Below are positions 17,204-25,501 of a stretch of 64,000 bases of DNA, in pieces (the first letter of the stretch is position 1; every line of letters starts with the position of its first letter). This DNA is from Candidatus Opimibacter iunctus (GTDB lineage Bacteria; Bacteroidota; Bacteroidia; Chitinophagales; Saprospiraceae). A program made the position numbers and the translations under genes. The notes below the pieces were generated by a model. The model saw only the letters and a list, made by a program, of their open reading frames with translations. It did no database searches and had not been told where the DNA came from. The stretch covers positions 124,001 through 188,000 of the forward strand of contig JADJVH010000009.1 of assembly GCA_016716665.1 (NCBI GenBank), given 5' to 3'.

Positions 17204-17707
17204 CTATTGAGTTGATTTCAATTCAGCATTCAATTGCCTGAAATCAATCTTTCCTTTATTATTCTTGAGATGTTCGATCATGATCATCGCCCTCTGAATG
17301 CGCAGGTCCGTGTTTTTTACCTGGCTTACCCCATAAATTATATTCCGCTGCTTGCCTGGAGTCAGTTTAAAGAAGTAATCCTTGCCCACTTTGTCCTGTG
17401 CCAGCACTTCATCCAGTTCAACCGGAAAAGGCAACCCGAATTCGCTGTTATCTTTCTCCAGATGCACACTGACCTTGGAGCCCTCCTTTAGATGGAGCTG
17501 ATCCCTTATTTTCTTATTCAGGTTGATAAAATACACGCCTTCACCAGCCGGCATGATGGCACATTGTACTTCAAGGCTATCATTGAGCTTACATACCACT
17601 CTCTTGTCCCCCTGATCCAGGAAATGTTTAGCGATCGGGCCCGGTACTTTCACATGGTATGACCACAACTTCGTATTAAAATTTTCAACCCTTGCGGTAA
17701 ATTCCAT
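17204..17707 (-). CDS. DUF1905/YdeI (OmpD-associated)-like protein
   Basis: A DUF1905 fold in the first ~95 residues (MEFTARVENFNTKLWSYHVKVP...FINLNKKIRDQLHLKEGSKVSVHLE) followed by a YdeI/OmpD-associated-like C-terminal helical part (LTPGKQRNIIYGVSQVKNTDLRIQRAMIMIEHLKN). No signal peptide. I choose the ATG at 17707 because a good promoter ends at 17732, which leaves the upstream ATG at 17761 outside the transcript. Function unknown; members are linked to stress or bacteriocin protection in annotation only. Confidence 0.78.
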   Translation of the reverse strand: MEFTARVENFNTKLWSYHVKVPGPIAKHFLDQGDKRVVCKLNDSLEVQCAIMPAGEGVYFINLNKKIRDQLHLKEGSKVSVHLEKDNSEFGLPFPVELDEVLAQDKVGKDYFFKLTPGKQRNIIYGVSQVKNTDLRIQRAMIMIEHLKNNKGKIDFRQLNAELKSTQ

Positions 17708-17731
17708 GACACTGTTTTGTTCTTTGGCCCT

Positions 17732-17762
17732 CAAATCTAAGTAAGGAATTTGATGTTTCAAG
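17732..17762 (-). promoter_or_regulatory. Promoter of the DUF1905 gene
   Basis: Minus strand CTTG (17762-17759), 19-nt spacer, TAGATTTG (17739-17732). It fits the Bacteroidota TTTG-N19-TAnnTTTG consensus with one mismatch and decides the start codon of the gene. Confidence 0.7.
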
Positions 17763-17793
17763 ACCCGTCACCCCCTAGCCTCATTTTCACACC

Positions 17794-18070
17794 CCGCTAT
17801 TTGAAGTTTGCAACTTCAATTCCATATAACTAGTCTTCCGGTTATTGAAAGATCATTTAAAATGGGAATCACACTGCTGGCGGAGAGAACTCCATCCAGC
17901 GGCGTTTTTATTTCCTTCGGAAATATAGTAACAGGCCAATCCCGATGATTGAATTATCGGTAGCCTGAAAGGGAGGAAGAATTCTCACCACCTCCGCTAT
18001 TTGAAGTTTACAACTTCGCCTCGGCCCTGGATTCGTTCACGCCCCGCTATTTGAAGTTTGCAACTTCAAA
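17794..18070. repeat. Three CCGCTATTTGAAGTTTGCAACTTC hairpin repeats
   Basis: Copies at about 17795-17819, 17995-18017 and 18045-18069. Each has CCGCTA followed by the hairpin TTGAAGTT-TGC-AACTTCAA (the middle copy is degenerate on its right side). Sequence after the first and third copy (TCCAT... GGTTATTG) is also alike, so the unit is longer than the hairpin. Confidence 0.85.
17861..17974 (-). repeat. Dispersed ~115-bp repeat, copy B (inverted)
   Basis: On the minus strand it runs CCCTTTCAGGCTACCG, CATCGGGATTGGC, ATTTCCGAAGGAAATAA, CGCCGCTGGATGGAGTTCTC, collinear with 12509-12624. Confidence 0.85.
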
Positions 18071-18156
18071 TCCATTTGGCCAATCATCAGGTTATTGTAT
18101 AATCAAAGTAAGGCGGTTTGCAACTGCCATGTATTCACCCACACCCACACCCACTC

Positions 18157-18295
18157 ACGTCTCACGTCTCACGTCTCACGTCTCACGTCTCACGTCTCAC
18201 GTCTCACGTCTCACGTCTCACGTCTCACGTCTCACGTCTCACGTCTCACGTCTCACGTCTCTCACGTCTCACGTCTCACGTCTCATGTCTCACGG
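18157..18295 (+). repeat. ACGTCTC heptamer tandem array
   Basis: About 18 units of the 7-base sequence ACGTCTC, nearly perfect until two small slips near 18258 and 18285. It is followed by CACACCCACACTCACGCCTCTTACTG. It lies ~85 bp upstream of the dihydrodipicolinate-synthase-like gene. Confidence 0.95.
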
Positions 18296-18379
18296 TCTCA
18301 CACCCACACTCACGCCTCTTACTGTCTCACTGTCTTACCTTCTCACAATTACTAGATATCTTTCCGCTTCAATAGCATA

Positions 18380-19303
18380 TTGAAGATGAAAGCAATACCA
18401 TGGACCGGCGTCTATCCCGCCGTGACCACCAAGTTTACAGACAAAGGTTTCCTTGACCTCGATGCCTTTTTATTTGGCATCCATGCCCAGCTCAAAGCAG
18501 GTGCAGACGGTATCATCATCGGAGGTTCACTAGGGGAGAGTAGTACCATCACCCATGACGAACGGATCGCCATGCTCTCAGCTACATTAGAACAGATAGG
18601 TAAAGAGATCCCGGTCCTCGTCAATATTGCAGAAGGCTCAACGAAGCAAGCGATTGCATTGGCACAAAGAGCTGAAGCGTGCGGTGCCCATGGACTCATG
18701 GTCCTGCCACCGATGATGTACAAGCCAACCGAACAGGAAGTCATTGATTTTTTTACAGACATCGCCAGGGGGAGTGGCCTGCCGATATTGGTATACAACA
18801 ACCCCGTGGATTACAAGATCGAAGTCACTCCGCACATGTTTGAAGTTTTGTTGAAAAATGAGACTATACAGGCTGTCAAGGAAAGCACCAGGGATTTGTC
18901 CAATGTGACGAGACTGCTCAATGCTTTTGGAGACCGACTCAAAATCCTCACAGGGGTAGATACGATTGCCATGGAAGCCCTGGTTATGGGTGCACATGGA
19001 TGGGTTGCCGGATTAGTCAATGCTTTTCCCGCAGAAACAGTGGCCATATACAGACTCATCAAGGCGGGCCGCATTGAAGAAGCTAGAGAAATACACCGAT
19101 GGTTTCTTCCCATACTCGAGTTGGATATCAATGCACAACTGGTGCAGAATATCAAGCTTGCTGAACACATGACCGAACTTGGAAATGAATTTGTAAGGCT
19201 ACCTCGAAAGCCTTTGCAGGGGCCGGAACGAAACCGTGTGATACGCATTCTCGAAGAAGGTATTGCTACCCGCCCTGTGTTGCCTGATTATTTGAATCTG
19301 TAG
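18380..19303 (+). CDS. Dihydrodipicolinate synthase-family enzyme, probable pyrroline-4-hydroxy-2-carboxylate deaminase
   Basis: 307 residues, a class I aldolase-type TIM barrel with the Schiff-base lysine K167 (QAVKEST) and the catalytic tyrosine Y139 (LVYNNP); the GGSLGES loop (48-54) matches the family's GTTGE motif. The fold alone would allow DapA, NanA or sugar-acid enzymes. The neighbours (semialdehyde dehydrogenase 12 bp downstream, hydroxyproline epimerase and D-amino-acid dehydrogenase 6-7 kb on) make the LhpC role most likely: conversion of pyrroline-4-hydroxy-2-carboxylate to alpha-ketoglutarate semialdehyde and ammonia in the cytoplasm. Confidence 0.82.
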   Translation: MKMKAIPWTGVYPAVTTKFTDKGFLDLDAFLFGIHAQLKAGADGIIIGGSLGESSTITHDERIAMLSATLEQIGKEIPVLVNIAEGSTKQAIALAQRAEACGAHGLMVLPPMMYKPTEQEVIDFFTDIARGSGLPILVYNNPVDYKIEVTPHMFEVLLKNETIQAVKESTRDLSNVTRLLNAFGDRLKILTGVDTIAMEALVMGAHGWVAGLVNAFPAETVAIYRLIKAGRIEEAREIHRWFLPILELDINAQLVQNIKLAEHMTELGNEFVRLPRKPLQGPERNRVIRILEEGIATRPVLPDYLNL

Positions 19304-19315
19304 ACGAACTGATAT

Positions 19316-20824
19316 ATGATCACAGAAAATATTATTGGATATCAATCGTCATCATTGTCACGTAGATACATTGACGCTACTGATCCGGCGACCATGACCA
19401 CCTTGCCTGAAGCATTTGCTGTAGCTACTGCTGAGGAGACTGATATGGTCGCAGAGAAAGCATTCAAGGCGTGGCGTTTATACCGGAATATTTCAGGCGC
19501 ACAGCGTGCTGCCTTTTTAAATGAAATCGCCAATGGTATTGAAGCATTGAGCAGTGAATTGGTCACCAGGATCATGCAGGAAACGGCTTATCCGGAAGCA
19601 AGGGTGATCGTTGAACGAACAAGGACATGCGCCCAGTTGAGAATGTTTGCCCATGAAGCCGAACGTGGAAAGTGGAATGAGCAGACCATTGATGCTGCAA
19701 TACCCGACCGATCACCGTCACCAAGGCCTGAGCTTAGAAAGCGGATGATAGCTGTCGGCCCCGTTGTTGTGTTTGGGTCAAGTAATTTTCCCTTGGCTTA
19801 TTCCACGGCAGGGGGAGATGTAGCTTCTGCGCTGGCAGTAGGTTGTCCGGTGATCGTCAAGGCGCATGATTCACATCTGGGGACAAATGCACTTGTGGCA
19901 GAGGTGATTTTGGGGGCCGCCAGGAAGACTGGTATGCCCGATGGCGTATTCTCTTCGTTAAATGGAGACAGCATGCATACAGGTAAGCAGCTTGTGCAGC
20001 ATCCGCTGATCGCAGCGGTTGGGTTCACTGGTTCACTAAAGGGTGGACGGGCACTATTTGACCTGGGACAACAAAGGCCTATCCCTATTCCTGTCTTCGC
20101 GGAGATGGGAAGTGTCAACCCCATTTTTATTTTTCCTGGTAAAATAAAAGAGAATGTCCAGGCGCTTGCAACACAGCTCGTGTCTTCGATGACGATGACT
20201 GCAGGACAGTTTTGCACTAAACCAGGCATCCTGATTGCATTGCAGGATCCTCATACTGAACAATTGATCAGTGAGCTAAAGGCAGCACTTGAAAAAGTTC
20301 CAGAGGCATCCTTGCTCAATGAAGGCATCTTCAAGAGCTTCATTAGTGGTGTTTCTGAGATGAAGGCAGAAAATGAGGTTATGGTTATGCGAGACTTTTA
20401 TTCATCAGGTAACCTGCGGACATCACCAGTACTGGCTACTGTCCCTGCAGATAGCTTCCTCTCAAATCCACGGCTTCATCACGAAGTATTTGGCCCTTTC
20501 TCCATCATCGTCCTCTGCAGGGATATTGCTCAGATAATTGCAGTTGCTACGACCCTGGAGGGGCAATTGACAGCCTCGATCCAGGCTACCAATGAGGAGA
20601 TGGATACATTAAGATCCCTTGTTGAAATCCTGATTGAAAAAGCCGGGCGAATTGTCTTCAACGGCGTACCCACAGGAGTCGAAGTATGCGAAGCCATGAC
20701 CCATGGCGGGCCTTATCCTGCCAGCACAGACTATCGCTTTACCGCGGTAGGCCATCACGCGGTCTATCGTTGGTTGAGGCCTGTTACGTTTCAGAATTTT
20801 CCACCGGCCGGTCTTTCTGTGTAG
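19316..20824 (+). CDS. Alpha-ketoglutarate semialdehyde (2,5-dioxovalerate) dehydrogenase
   Basis: 502-residue aldehyde dehydrogenase of the type III/2,5-dioxopentanoate group. N157 (FGSSNFPLAYSTAGGD), E263 (PVFAEMGSVNP) and the nucleophile C300 (TAGQFCTKPG) are present; PVIVKAHDSH carries the coenzyme-binding lysine. It oxidises alpha-ketoglutarate semialdehyde to 2-oxoglutarate, the last step of hydroxyproline (and also pentose/sugar-acid) breakdown. It is 12 bp behind the deaminase gene, so the two form an operon. Confidence 0.9.
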   Translation: MITENIIGYQSSSLSRRYIDATDPATMTTLPEAFAVATAEETDMVAEKAFKAWRLYRNISGAQRAAFLNEIANGIEALSSELVTRIMQETAYPEARVIVERTRTCAQLRMFAHEAERGKWNEQTIDAAIPDRSPSPRPELRKRMIAVGPVVVFGSSNFPLAYSTAGGDVASALAVGCPVIVKAHDSHLGTNALVAEVILGAARKTGMPDGVFSSLNGDSMHTGKQLVQHPLIAAVGFTGSLKGGRALFDLGQQRPIPIPVFAEMGSVNPIFIFPGKIKENVQALATQLVSSMTMTAGQFCTKPGILIALQDPHTEQLISELKAALEKVPEASLLNEGIFKSFISGVSEMKAENEVMVMRDFYSSGNLRTSPVLATVPADSFLSNPRLHHEVFGPFSIIVLCRDIAQIIAVATTLEGQLTASIQATNEEMDTLRSLVEILIEKAGRIVFNGVPTGVEVCEAMTHGGPYPASTDYRFTAVGHHAVYRWLRPVTFQNFPPAGLSV

Positions 20825-20922
20825 CGGGATTTACCCCATTTTATTAGAGCATTCTAATTATTTTTGAAATACCCGCGTAAGGTTTTATCTATGCATATCT
20901 TTAAGGACCAAAACAAACCGTC

Positions 20923-21747
20923 ATGAATCAATTCTCTACCCGAAATAAGGTATTTTCTTTTTTTATTTTCCTGTGTGGTGGATTCAGTCTTCCCTTGATG
21001 AGCCAGTCCGATAGCACTATGACTGCAATGATGACAGATAGTATGCATGCCATGGATCCGATAAGGGCTGATCGTCCGGATCAAACCGAGTCATCATATC
21101 TAGTGCCTAAAGGATATGCCCAGATGGAACTTGGGTTTTCGATTACCGATACTGATCCAGGATTTATTTATGCTTATCCATCTGCTTTGTGGAAGTATGG
21201 ACTCACAGACAATTTCGAACTACGGTTGATTACACAATACATTACTATCCAGAAATCGCCTAATCCGGATCAGAATGGTTTTCTTCCCCTGGCAGTCGGG
21301 TTTAAATCAAAATTGAGCAATCAGAAAGGTATTCTTCCTAAAATGTCCTTCCTTGGGCATTTGCGTTTGCCAGGAGTAGTATCTGAAGAATTTGAAATCA
21401 CTTACCTGGCCCCCGAACTAAGGCTTGCATTTGATCATGAGGTATCTGACTTTTTCAATGTAGGATATAATGTAGGCTTGTTTTGGGATGGTGCAGATCC
21501 GGAGCCTTTGGTTTTGTATACCCTGACCACAGGATTTAGCATTACGAAGCGGCTCGGCATCTTTGGCGAAGTCTACGGTGCCACACCACAACGGGATAGT
21601 GAGTCCCTCCCGCTCAATGTGGATGCAGGTATCACCTACCTGATTGGTAATAATTTTCTACTTGATGTTTCCGCCAGCGAAGGCATTACGGACAATGCCG
21701 ACTACAGCTATGTTTCTGCAGGTTTCTCCTACCGCTTTAAGCTGTAA
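20923..21747 (+). CDS. Outer-membrane transporter-like protein (MetA-pathway-of-phenol-degradation family)
   Basis: 274 residues with a signal peptide (1-28, ending LMSQ), the family motif RADRPDQTES (48-57) and alternating amphipathic strands ending in SYRFKL, typical of a barrel. The domain name is historical; substrates are unknown in most members. It follows the semialdehyde dehydrogenase by 98 bp on the same strand and may be read from its own promoter (TATCTTTA upstream is close to the -7 consensus). Confidence 0.72.
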   Translation: MNQFSTRNKVFSFFIFLCGGFSLPLMSQSDSTMTAMMTDSMHAMDPIRADRPDQTESSYLVPKGYAQMELGFSITDTDPGFIYAYPSALWKYGLTDNFELRLITQYITIQKSPNPDQNGFLPLAVGFKSKLSNQKGILPKMSFLGHLRLPGVVSEEFEITYLAPELRLAFDHEVSDFFNVGYNVGLFWDGADPEPLVLYTLTTGFSITKRLGIFGEVYGATPQRDSESLPLNVDAGITYLIGNNFLLDVSASEGITDNADYSYVSAGFSYRFKL

Positions 21748-21807
21748 GGGGAGTATCCTGTGCTGAAAGGGCATCAGGTATTTTTACTTAATCTATATCT
21801 ATAGGCG

Positions 21808-22959
21808 TTGAAAAGGTTCTTCTATACAGGCATATTCTTACTGATCCTTTTCGAAGCAGCCAATGTGTATTTTATCATGCCTGTTCCCGGTAGTCAGGAG
21901 ATAGAGAGTCTTGGTGTAGCCTATTTTCTCTATGCATACCGTTGGTTCATCAGGGTGTTTCTCGTCATCATAGCCTTGTCAGGCATCACCAGGGCATGGA
22001 AGGGATCAAAAGTGATGACTATACTGATGATTGCATTCTATAGTTTAGTCAGTTATGTGATCCATTCACAAATGGCGGCAGATACAATGTTCTATCAGCC
22101 AAAGTATCTGCAGATGTTGCCGGCTGACCTAAGCAAAGTGGATCTTCAACGCATAGTCCTGGGTATCGAATTTAATGGACAGGCCAAAGCCTATCCGATT
22201 CAATACCTGGGATACCATCATCAAGTGCATGATACGATCGGAGGCAAGCCTGTCATTGTCACGTATTGCACAGTGTGCAGGACAGGACGTGTCTATGAGC
22301 CCTTGGTCAATGGCAAACCTGAAAAATTCAGGTTGGTGGGCATGGATCATTATAACGCTATGTTTGAAGATGTGACGACCAGATCATGGTGGAGACAGGT
22401 GACAGGTGAGGCAGTGGCGGGGCCGTTAAAAGGTCAGCTATTGCCTGAAATGCCTGCAATACAGTCCTCCCTTGAAGCCTGGCTCAAATTGCATCCGGGT
22501 AGCCTTGTCATGCAGCCGGATTCAAATTTTACAGAGGCCTACAGTGACCTCAGCGACTATGAGTCTGGCCTGCGTAAAGGCAAACTTACAGGACATGACA
22601 CGCTGTCATGGAAGGAGAAATCCTGGATTGCAGGCATTGAAATCGGGGCCCTCAGCAAAGCCTATGATTGGAACCTCCTGGTCAGTAGGGGAGTGATCAA
22701 TGACATAGTGGATACCCACGCAGTTTGTATCGTGGTCACCTCTGATCATCGAAGCCTGTTTGCATTCCGCAGGCTATCACAAGACCAGCAACTTACCTTC
22801 CGTAATGATACACTATCAGATGGGTCGGTTGATTATTATTTTTCAGGACAAGCCATGGATACTACTGCTGCATCATTAAACTTAATTCCTGTTTTCCAGG
22901 AGTATTGGCATAGCTGGCGAACTTTCCATCCTTCCACACAGAAGTATGAACACCCCTGA
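21808..22959 (+). CDS. DUF3179 domain membrane protein
   Basis: 383 residues. It begins with a TTG codon, with no suitable ATG nearby. Hydrophobic segments at ~4-22, 38-60 and 69-88 precede a periplasmic DUF3179 domain containing the signature YCTVCRTGRVYEP (~152-164) and FRLVGMDHYNAMFED. The paired cysteines suggest metal or redox function, but the family has no settled role. It lies 60 bp after the barrel protein gene, on the same strand. Confidence 0.8.
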   Translation: MKRFFYTGIFLLILFEAANVYFIMPVPGSQEIESLGVAYFLYAYRWFIRVFLVIIALSGITRAWKGSKVMTILMIAFYSLVSYVIHSQMAADTMFYQPKYLQMLPADLSKVDLQRIVLGIEFNGQAKAYPIQYLGYHHQVHDTIGGKPVIVTYCTVCRTGRVYEPLVNGKPEKFRLVGMDHYNAMFEDVTTRSWWRQVTGEAVAGPLKGQLLPEMPAIQSSLEAWLKLHPGSLVMQPDSNFTEAYSDLSDYESGLRKGKLTGHDTLSWKEKSWIAGIEIGALSKAYDWNLLVSRGVINDIVDTHAVCIVVTSDHRSLFAFRRLSQDQQLTFRNDTLSDGSVDYYFSGQAMDTTAASLNLIPVFQEYWHSWRTFHPSTQKYEHP

Positions 22960-23137
22960 CGTATGAGGTTTGCTTAATGGCTTCTAACGCCATTACCTGA
23001 TGGCTCCGCTAGACAATCTCACCTTCTTGCTTGGAATCCCGAAAGATCAGGCTGCTGATGTTAATAAAGCATAAAAGCCACCTTGCATTCTAATGACATT
23101 CTAATATCAGGACTAGAAAGTCTCTAATACTAGGGCT

Positions 23138-23145
23138 TAACTTTG
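23138..23145 (+). promoter_or_regulatory. -7 promoter box before the TonB receptor
   Basis: TAACTTTG matches TAnnTTTG exactly, 18 bp before the ATG at 23164. No clear -33 box. It overlaps the alternative TTG start at 23143, which supports the ATG as the true start. Confidence 0.5.
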
Positions 23146-23163
23146 CCCATTCAACGAATTGGG

Positions 23164-25341
23164 ATGAGTAAATTTACTTTGGGGATATTGGCGGTCTTGT
23201 GGCAGGTAGCTGCACTCTCTGCCCAGGATGATACCCTTAAGGCAGTTGACCTCGAACATATCGTAGTGAAAGGCTATAGGTTCAACGAAGTGACTGCAAA
23301 ATTGTCTGATGTGCATGGTACCTACATCATAGGTGGCCGTAAAAGCACCGTCCTTCCGGTACAGGATTTACCCGCTAATCTGGCCGAAAAGACCGGCAGG
23401 CAGATTTTTGCAAAGATCCCGGGCGCTTTCATCTATGACATGGATGGTTCTGGCAACCAGGTTAATTTTTCAACACGAGGTCTTGATGCACACCGGAGTT
23501 GGGAGTACAATGTCCGCCAGAACGGAGTGCTCTTAAATTCAGATATCTATGGTTACCCGGCCAGCCATTACAGCATGCCGATGGAGGCCGTAAAGAATAT
23601 TGAGATTGTCCAGGGTACGGCAGCCCTCCAATATGGCGCTGAATTCGGTGGTATGATCAATTATGTCACCAAGAGTGCAGATACCACCAAGCCTGTTTCT
23701 TTTGAGAGTATCAATACAGTGGGATCATATGGCCTTTTCAGTTCATACAATGCACTCGGCGGCAAGTTGGGTAAGTTCTCCTACTATACATACTATCAGC
23801 GGAGAGTTTCAGACGGGTACAGGACGAATGCCAGATCCGATGCGCAGGCTCAGTTTGCCAATCTGAAATATGATTTTTCGTCCTCGCTCAATCTGCAGTT
23901 TGAAATCGGAAGGAGCGAATACGTCTACCAGATACCTGGACCTTTGACTGACAGCATGTTCTATGCAGACCCGAGACAAGCTACCAGGAGCCGCAATTAC
24001 TTCAACCCGGATATCTATGTTCCGTCTATGACGCTCAACTGGCAGGTCAGTCCTGCGACTTCAGTGCAGTGGATTGTATCCGGATTGTTTGGCGCCAGAA
24101 ACAGTGTGGAGTTTGAAGGATTTGCTGACAAACAGGATGTCATCGATCCTGTGACACTTCAATACAAGCCTCGTGCAGTCAATATTGACAACTTCAATTC
24201 AAAAACCTCCGAACTCAGGATTCTCCATCAATATGGTTTGGGAAAAATGAAGAGCGTGGTATCCGCAGCGTTACGGTATTTCAACAACGACATGCATCGT
24301 CGCCAGCAAGGCAAGGGGACTACCGGTACCGATTATGACCTCACGATCACTGGAGACTGGGGCAGGGATCTGTACTATAAGAGTAATAGCATTTCCGTTA
24401 GTGTGGAAAATATGCTCTACATCAATTCACGGTGGAGTGTTTCACCCGGATTCAGATATGAAGTTGGAGGCACAGATATGACCGGGTATATAGCCTATCT
24501 CGATGAAGGCGAGGTGCCAAACCATATTGACCATAATATTCCAGCCTTTGGGATCAATACCAAATACGTCATCAACGAAGGCACGCAAGTCTATGCAGGT
24601 ATTTCACAGGCATATCGACCGGTATTGTTCAAAGACATCATTCCCACTTCGTCCCTCGAACGCGCGGATAAGGATCTCGAAGATGCCTTCGGTTACAATG
24701 CTGAAGCAGGAATATCAGGGCATACCTCAGATTGGTTAAAGTATGAAGTGACCCTCTTCCATATGGTCTACAGGAATAAGCTGGGCAATACGGTACAGAC
24801 GGAAGATGGTGTTGATTATATCTACAAGACCAACATCGGAGACAGTGAGACCAATGGGATTGAACTGTTTGCTGAAGCCATTCCTGTCCAGGAAAAGAGT
24901 ATATATGTTTCATTGTATACAGCAACTTCACTGATGAAGGCTGTGTATACTGATGCTGCCATAGCAGTCAATGGAGAGAATACCGATATCAGTGGTAATG
25001 AAGTGGAAAGTGTGCCGAGATGGATCAGTCGTAATGGATTGAATATTGGTTATAAAGAATTGCGAGCTACGCTCCAGTATAGCTATGTAGCTAAAAGTTT
25101 TTCCGACCCTTCCAATGTGATTGATCCAACACCCAATGGCGCCAAAGGTATCGTTCCATCCTATGGCCTTCTTGATCTTAATTTCTCCTGCCGTTTTGCC
25201 GGTCATTTTGTCGCCCGCGCCGGTATCAATAATCTTCTCAATCATCAGTATTTTACCAAGCGCCCGCTCTTTTATCCTGGCCCGGGCGTATGGAGCTCTG
25301 ATGGCCGCAGCATCGTCGTATCCCTCGGTGTGAAGTTTTAG
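23164..25341 (+). CDS. TonB-dependent receptor, FecA-like
   Basis: About 725 residues from ATG 23164 (MSKFTLGILAVLWQVAALSAQ is a good signal peptide). The plug spans ~25-170 (FSTRGLDAHRSWEYNVRQNG, VQGTAALQYGAEFGGMINYVTK), then a 22-strand-type barrel ends in VSLGVKF. The form resembles receptors for ferric citrate-type siderophores. It sits between the dehydrogenase and epimerase genes of hydroxyproline use, so uptake of iron or of a peptide/amino-acid complex are both possible; ligand unknown. Confidence 0.85.
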   Translation: MSKFTLGILAVLWQVAALSAQDDTLKAVDLEHIVVKGYRFNEVTAKLSDVHGTYIIGGRKSTVLPVQDLPANLAEKTGRQIFAKIPGAFIYDMDGSGNQVNFSTRGLDAHRSWEYNVRQNGVLLNSDIYGYPASHYSMPMEAVKNIEIVQGTAALQYGAEFGGMINYVTKSADTTKPVSFESINTVGSYGLFSSYNALGGKLGKFSYYTYYQRRVSDGYRTNARSDAQAQFANLKYDFSSSLNLQFEIGRSEYVYQIPGPLTDSMFYADPRQATRSRNYFNPDIYVPSMTLNWQVSPATSVQWIVSGLFGARNSVEFEGFADKQDVIDPVTLQYKPRAVNIDNFNSKTSELRILHQYGLGKMKSVVSAALRYFNNDMHRRQQGKGTTGTDYDLTITGDWGRDLYYKSNSISVSVENMLYINSRWSVSPGFRYEVGGTDMTGYIAYLDEGEVPNHIDHNIPAFGINTKYVINEGTQVYAGISQAYRPVLFKDIIPTSSLERADKDLEDAFGYNAEAGISGHTSDWLKYEVTLFHMVYRNKLGNTVQTEDGVDYIYKTNIGDSETNGIELFAEAIPVQEKSIYVSLYTATSLMKAVYTDAAIAVNGENTDISGNEVESVPRWISRNGLNIGYKELRATLQYSYVAKSFSDPSNVIDPTPNGAKGIVPSYGLLDLNFSCRFAGHFVARAGINNLLNHQYFTKRPLFYPGPGVWSSDGRSIVVSLGVKF

Positions 25342-25366
25342 TTTTGTTATATTTAATGATGGCACT

Positions 25367-25410
25367 ATTACAAATCTTTGTTGAGCGGAGCCGAAACAAA
25401 GATTTGTAAT
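25367..25410. repeat. Hairpin: 16-bp locus-specific stem, GAGCGGAGCCGA loop
   Basis: Left arm ATTACAAATCTTTGTT (25367-25382) is exactly complementary to 25395-25410; the 12-nt loop is GAGCGGAGCCGA. The loop is nearly the same as at 25437-25448, 36111-36122 and 1070-1081, while the stems differ. It might also act as a terminator after the TonB receptor gene. Confidence 0.9.
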
Positions 25411-25431
25411 TCAATTTGAAAATTTTCTCGG

Positions 25432-25453
25432 TCGTTGAGCGGAGTCGAAACGA
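25432..25453. repeat. Hairpin: TCGTT/AACGA stem, GAGCGGAGTCGA loop
   Basis: A second, shorter-stemmed copy 21 bp after the first, same orientation, loop differing by one base. Confidence 0.75.
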
Positions 25454-25501
25454 ACGAAGGCATTTGTTTTTGCCAATCAGGTTCGATACTTTTACCTTCT
25501 G

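Larger units (their letters stand above)
17762..18379. other. Gene-free stretch rich in repeats
   Basis: 618 bp. It has three CCGCTATTTGAAGTTTGCAA copies, the second copy of the ~115-bp dispersed repeat (17861-17974), and the ACGTCTC heptamer array followed by a CTTACTGTCTCACTGTC tract. Short ORFs across the array only translate the heptamer and are not genes. Confidence 0.8.

Noticed and set aside
17708..17761. Longer start for the DUF1905 gene
   Set aside because: The extra 18 codons lie upstream of and across a good promoter and do not belong to the domain.
18157..18295. Regular repeat that could be taken for a CRISPR array
   Set aside because: The unit is 7 bp in uninterrupted tandem without spacers, and there are no cas genes.
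18051..18383. Three overlapping ORFs of 85-110 codons across the heptamer array
   Set aside because: They only translate the ACGTCTC repeat in three frames (period 21 bp = 7 residues) and lack any family signal.
18380..19303. Assignment as lysine-pathway DapA
   Set aside because: The fold would allow it, but operon partner and the nearby epimerase and D-hydroxyproline dehydrogenase point to hydroxyproline breakdown.
23143..23163. TTG start seven codons upstream for the TonB receptor
   Set aside because: It overlaps a -7 promoter box, and the ATG at 23164 gives a clean signal peptide.
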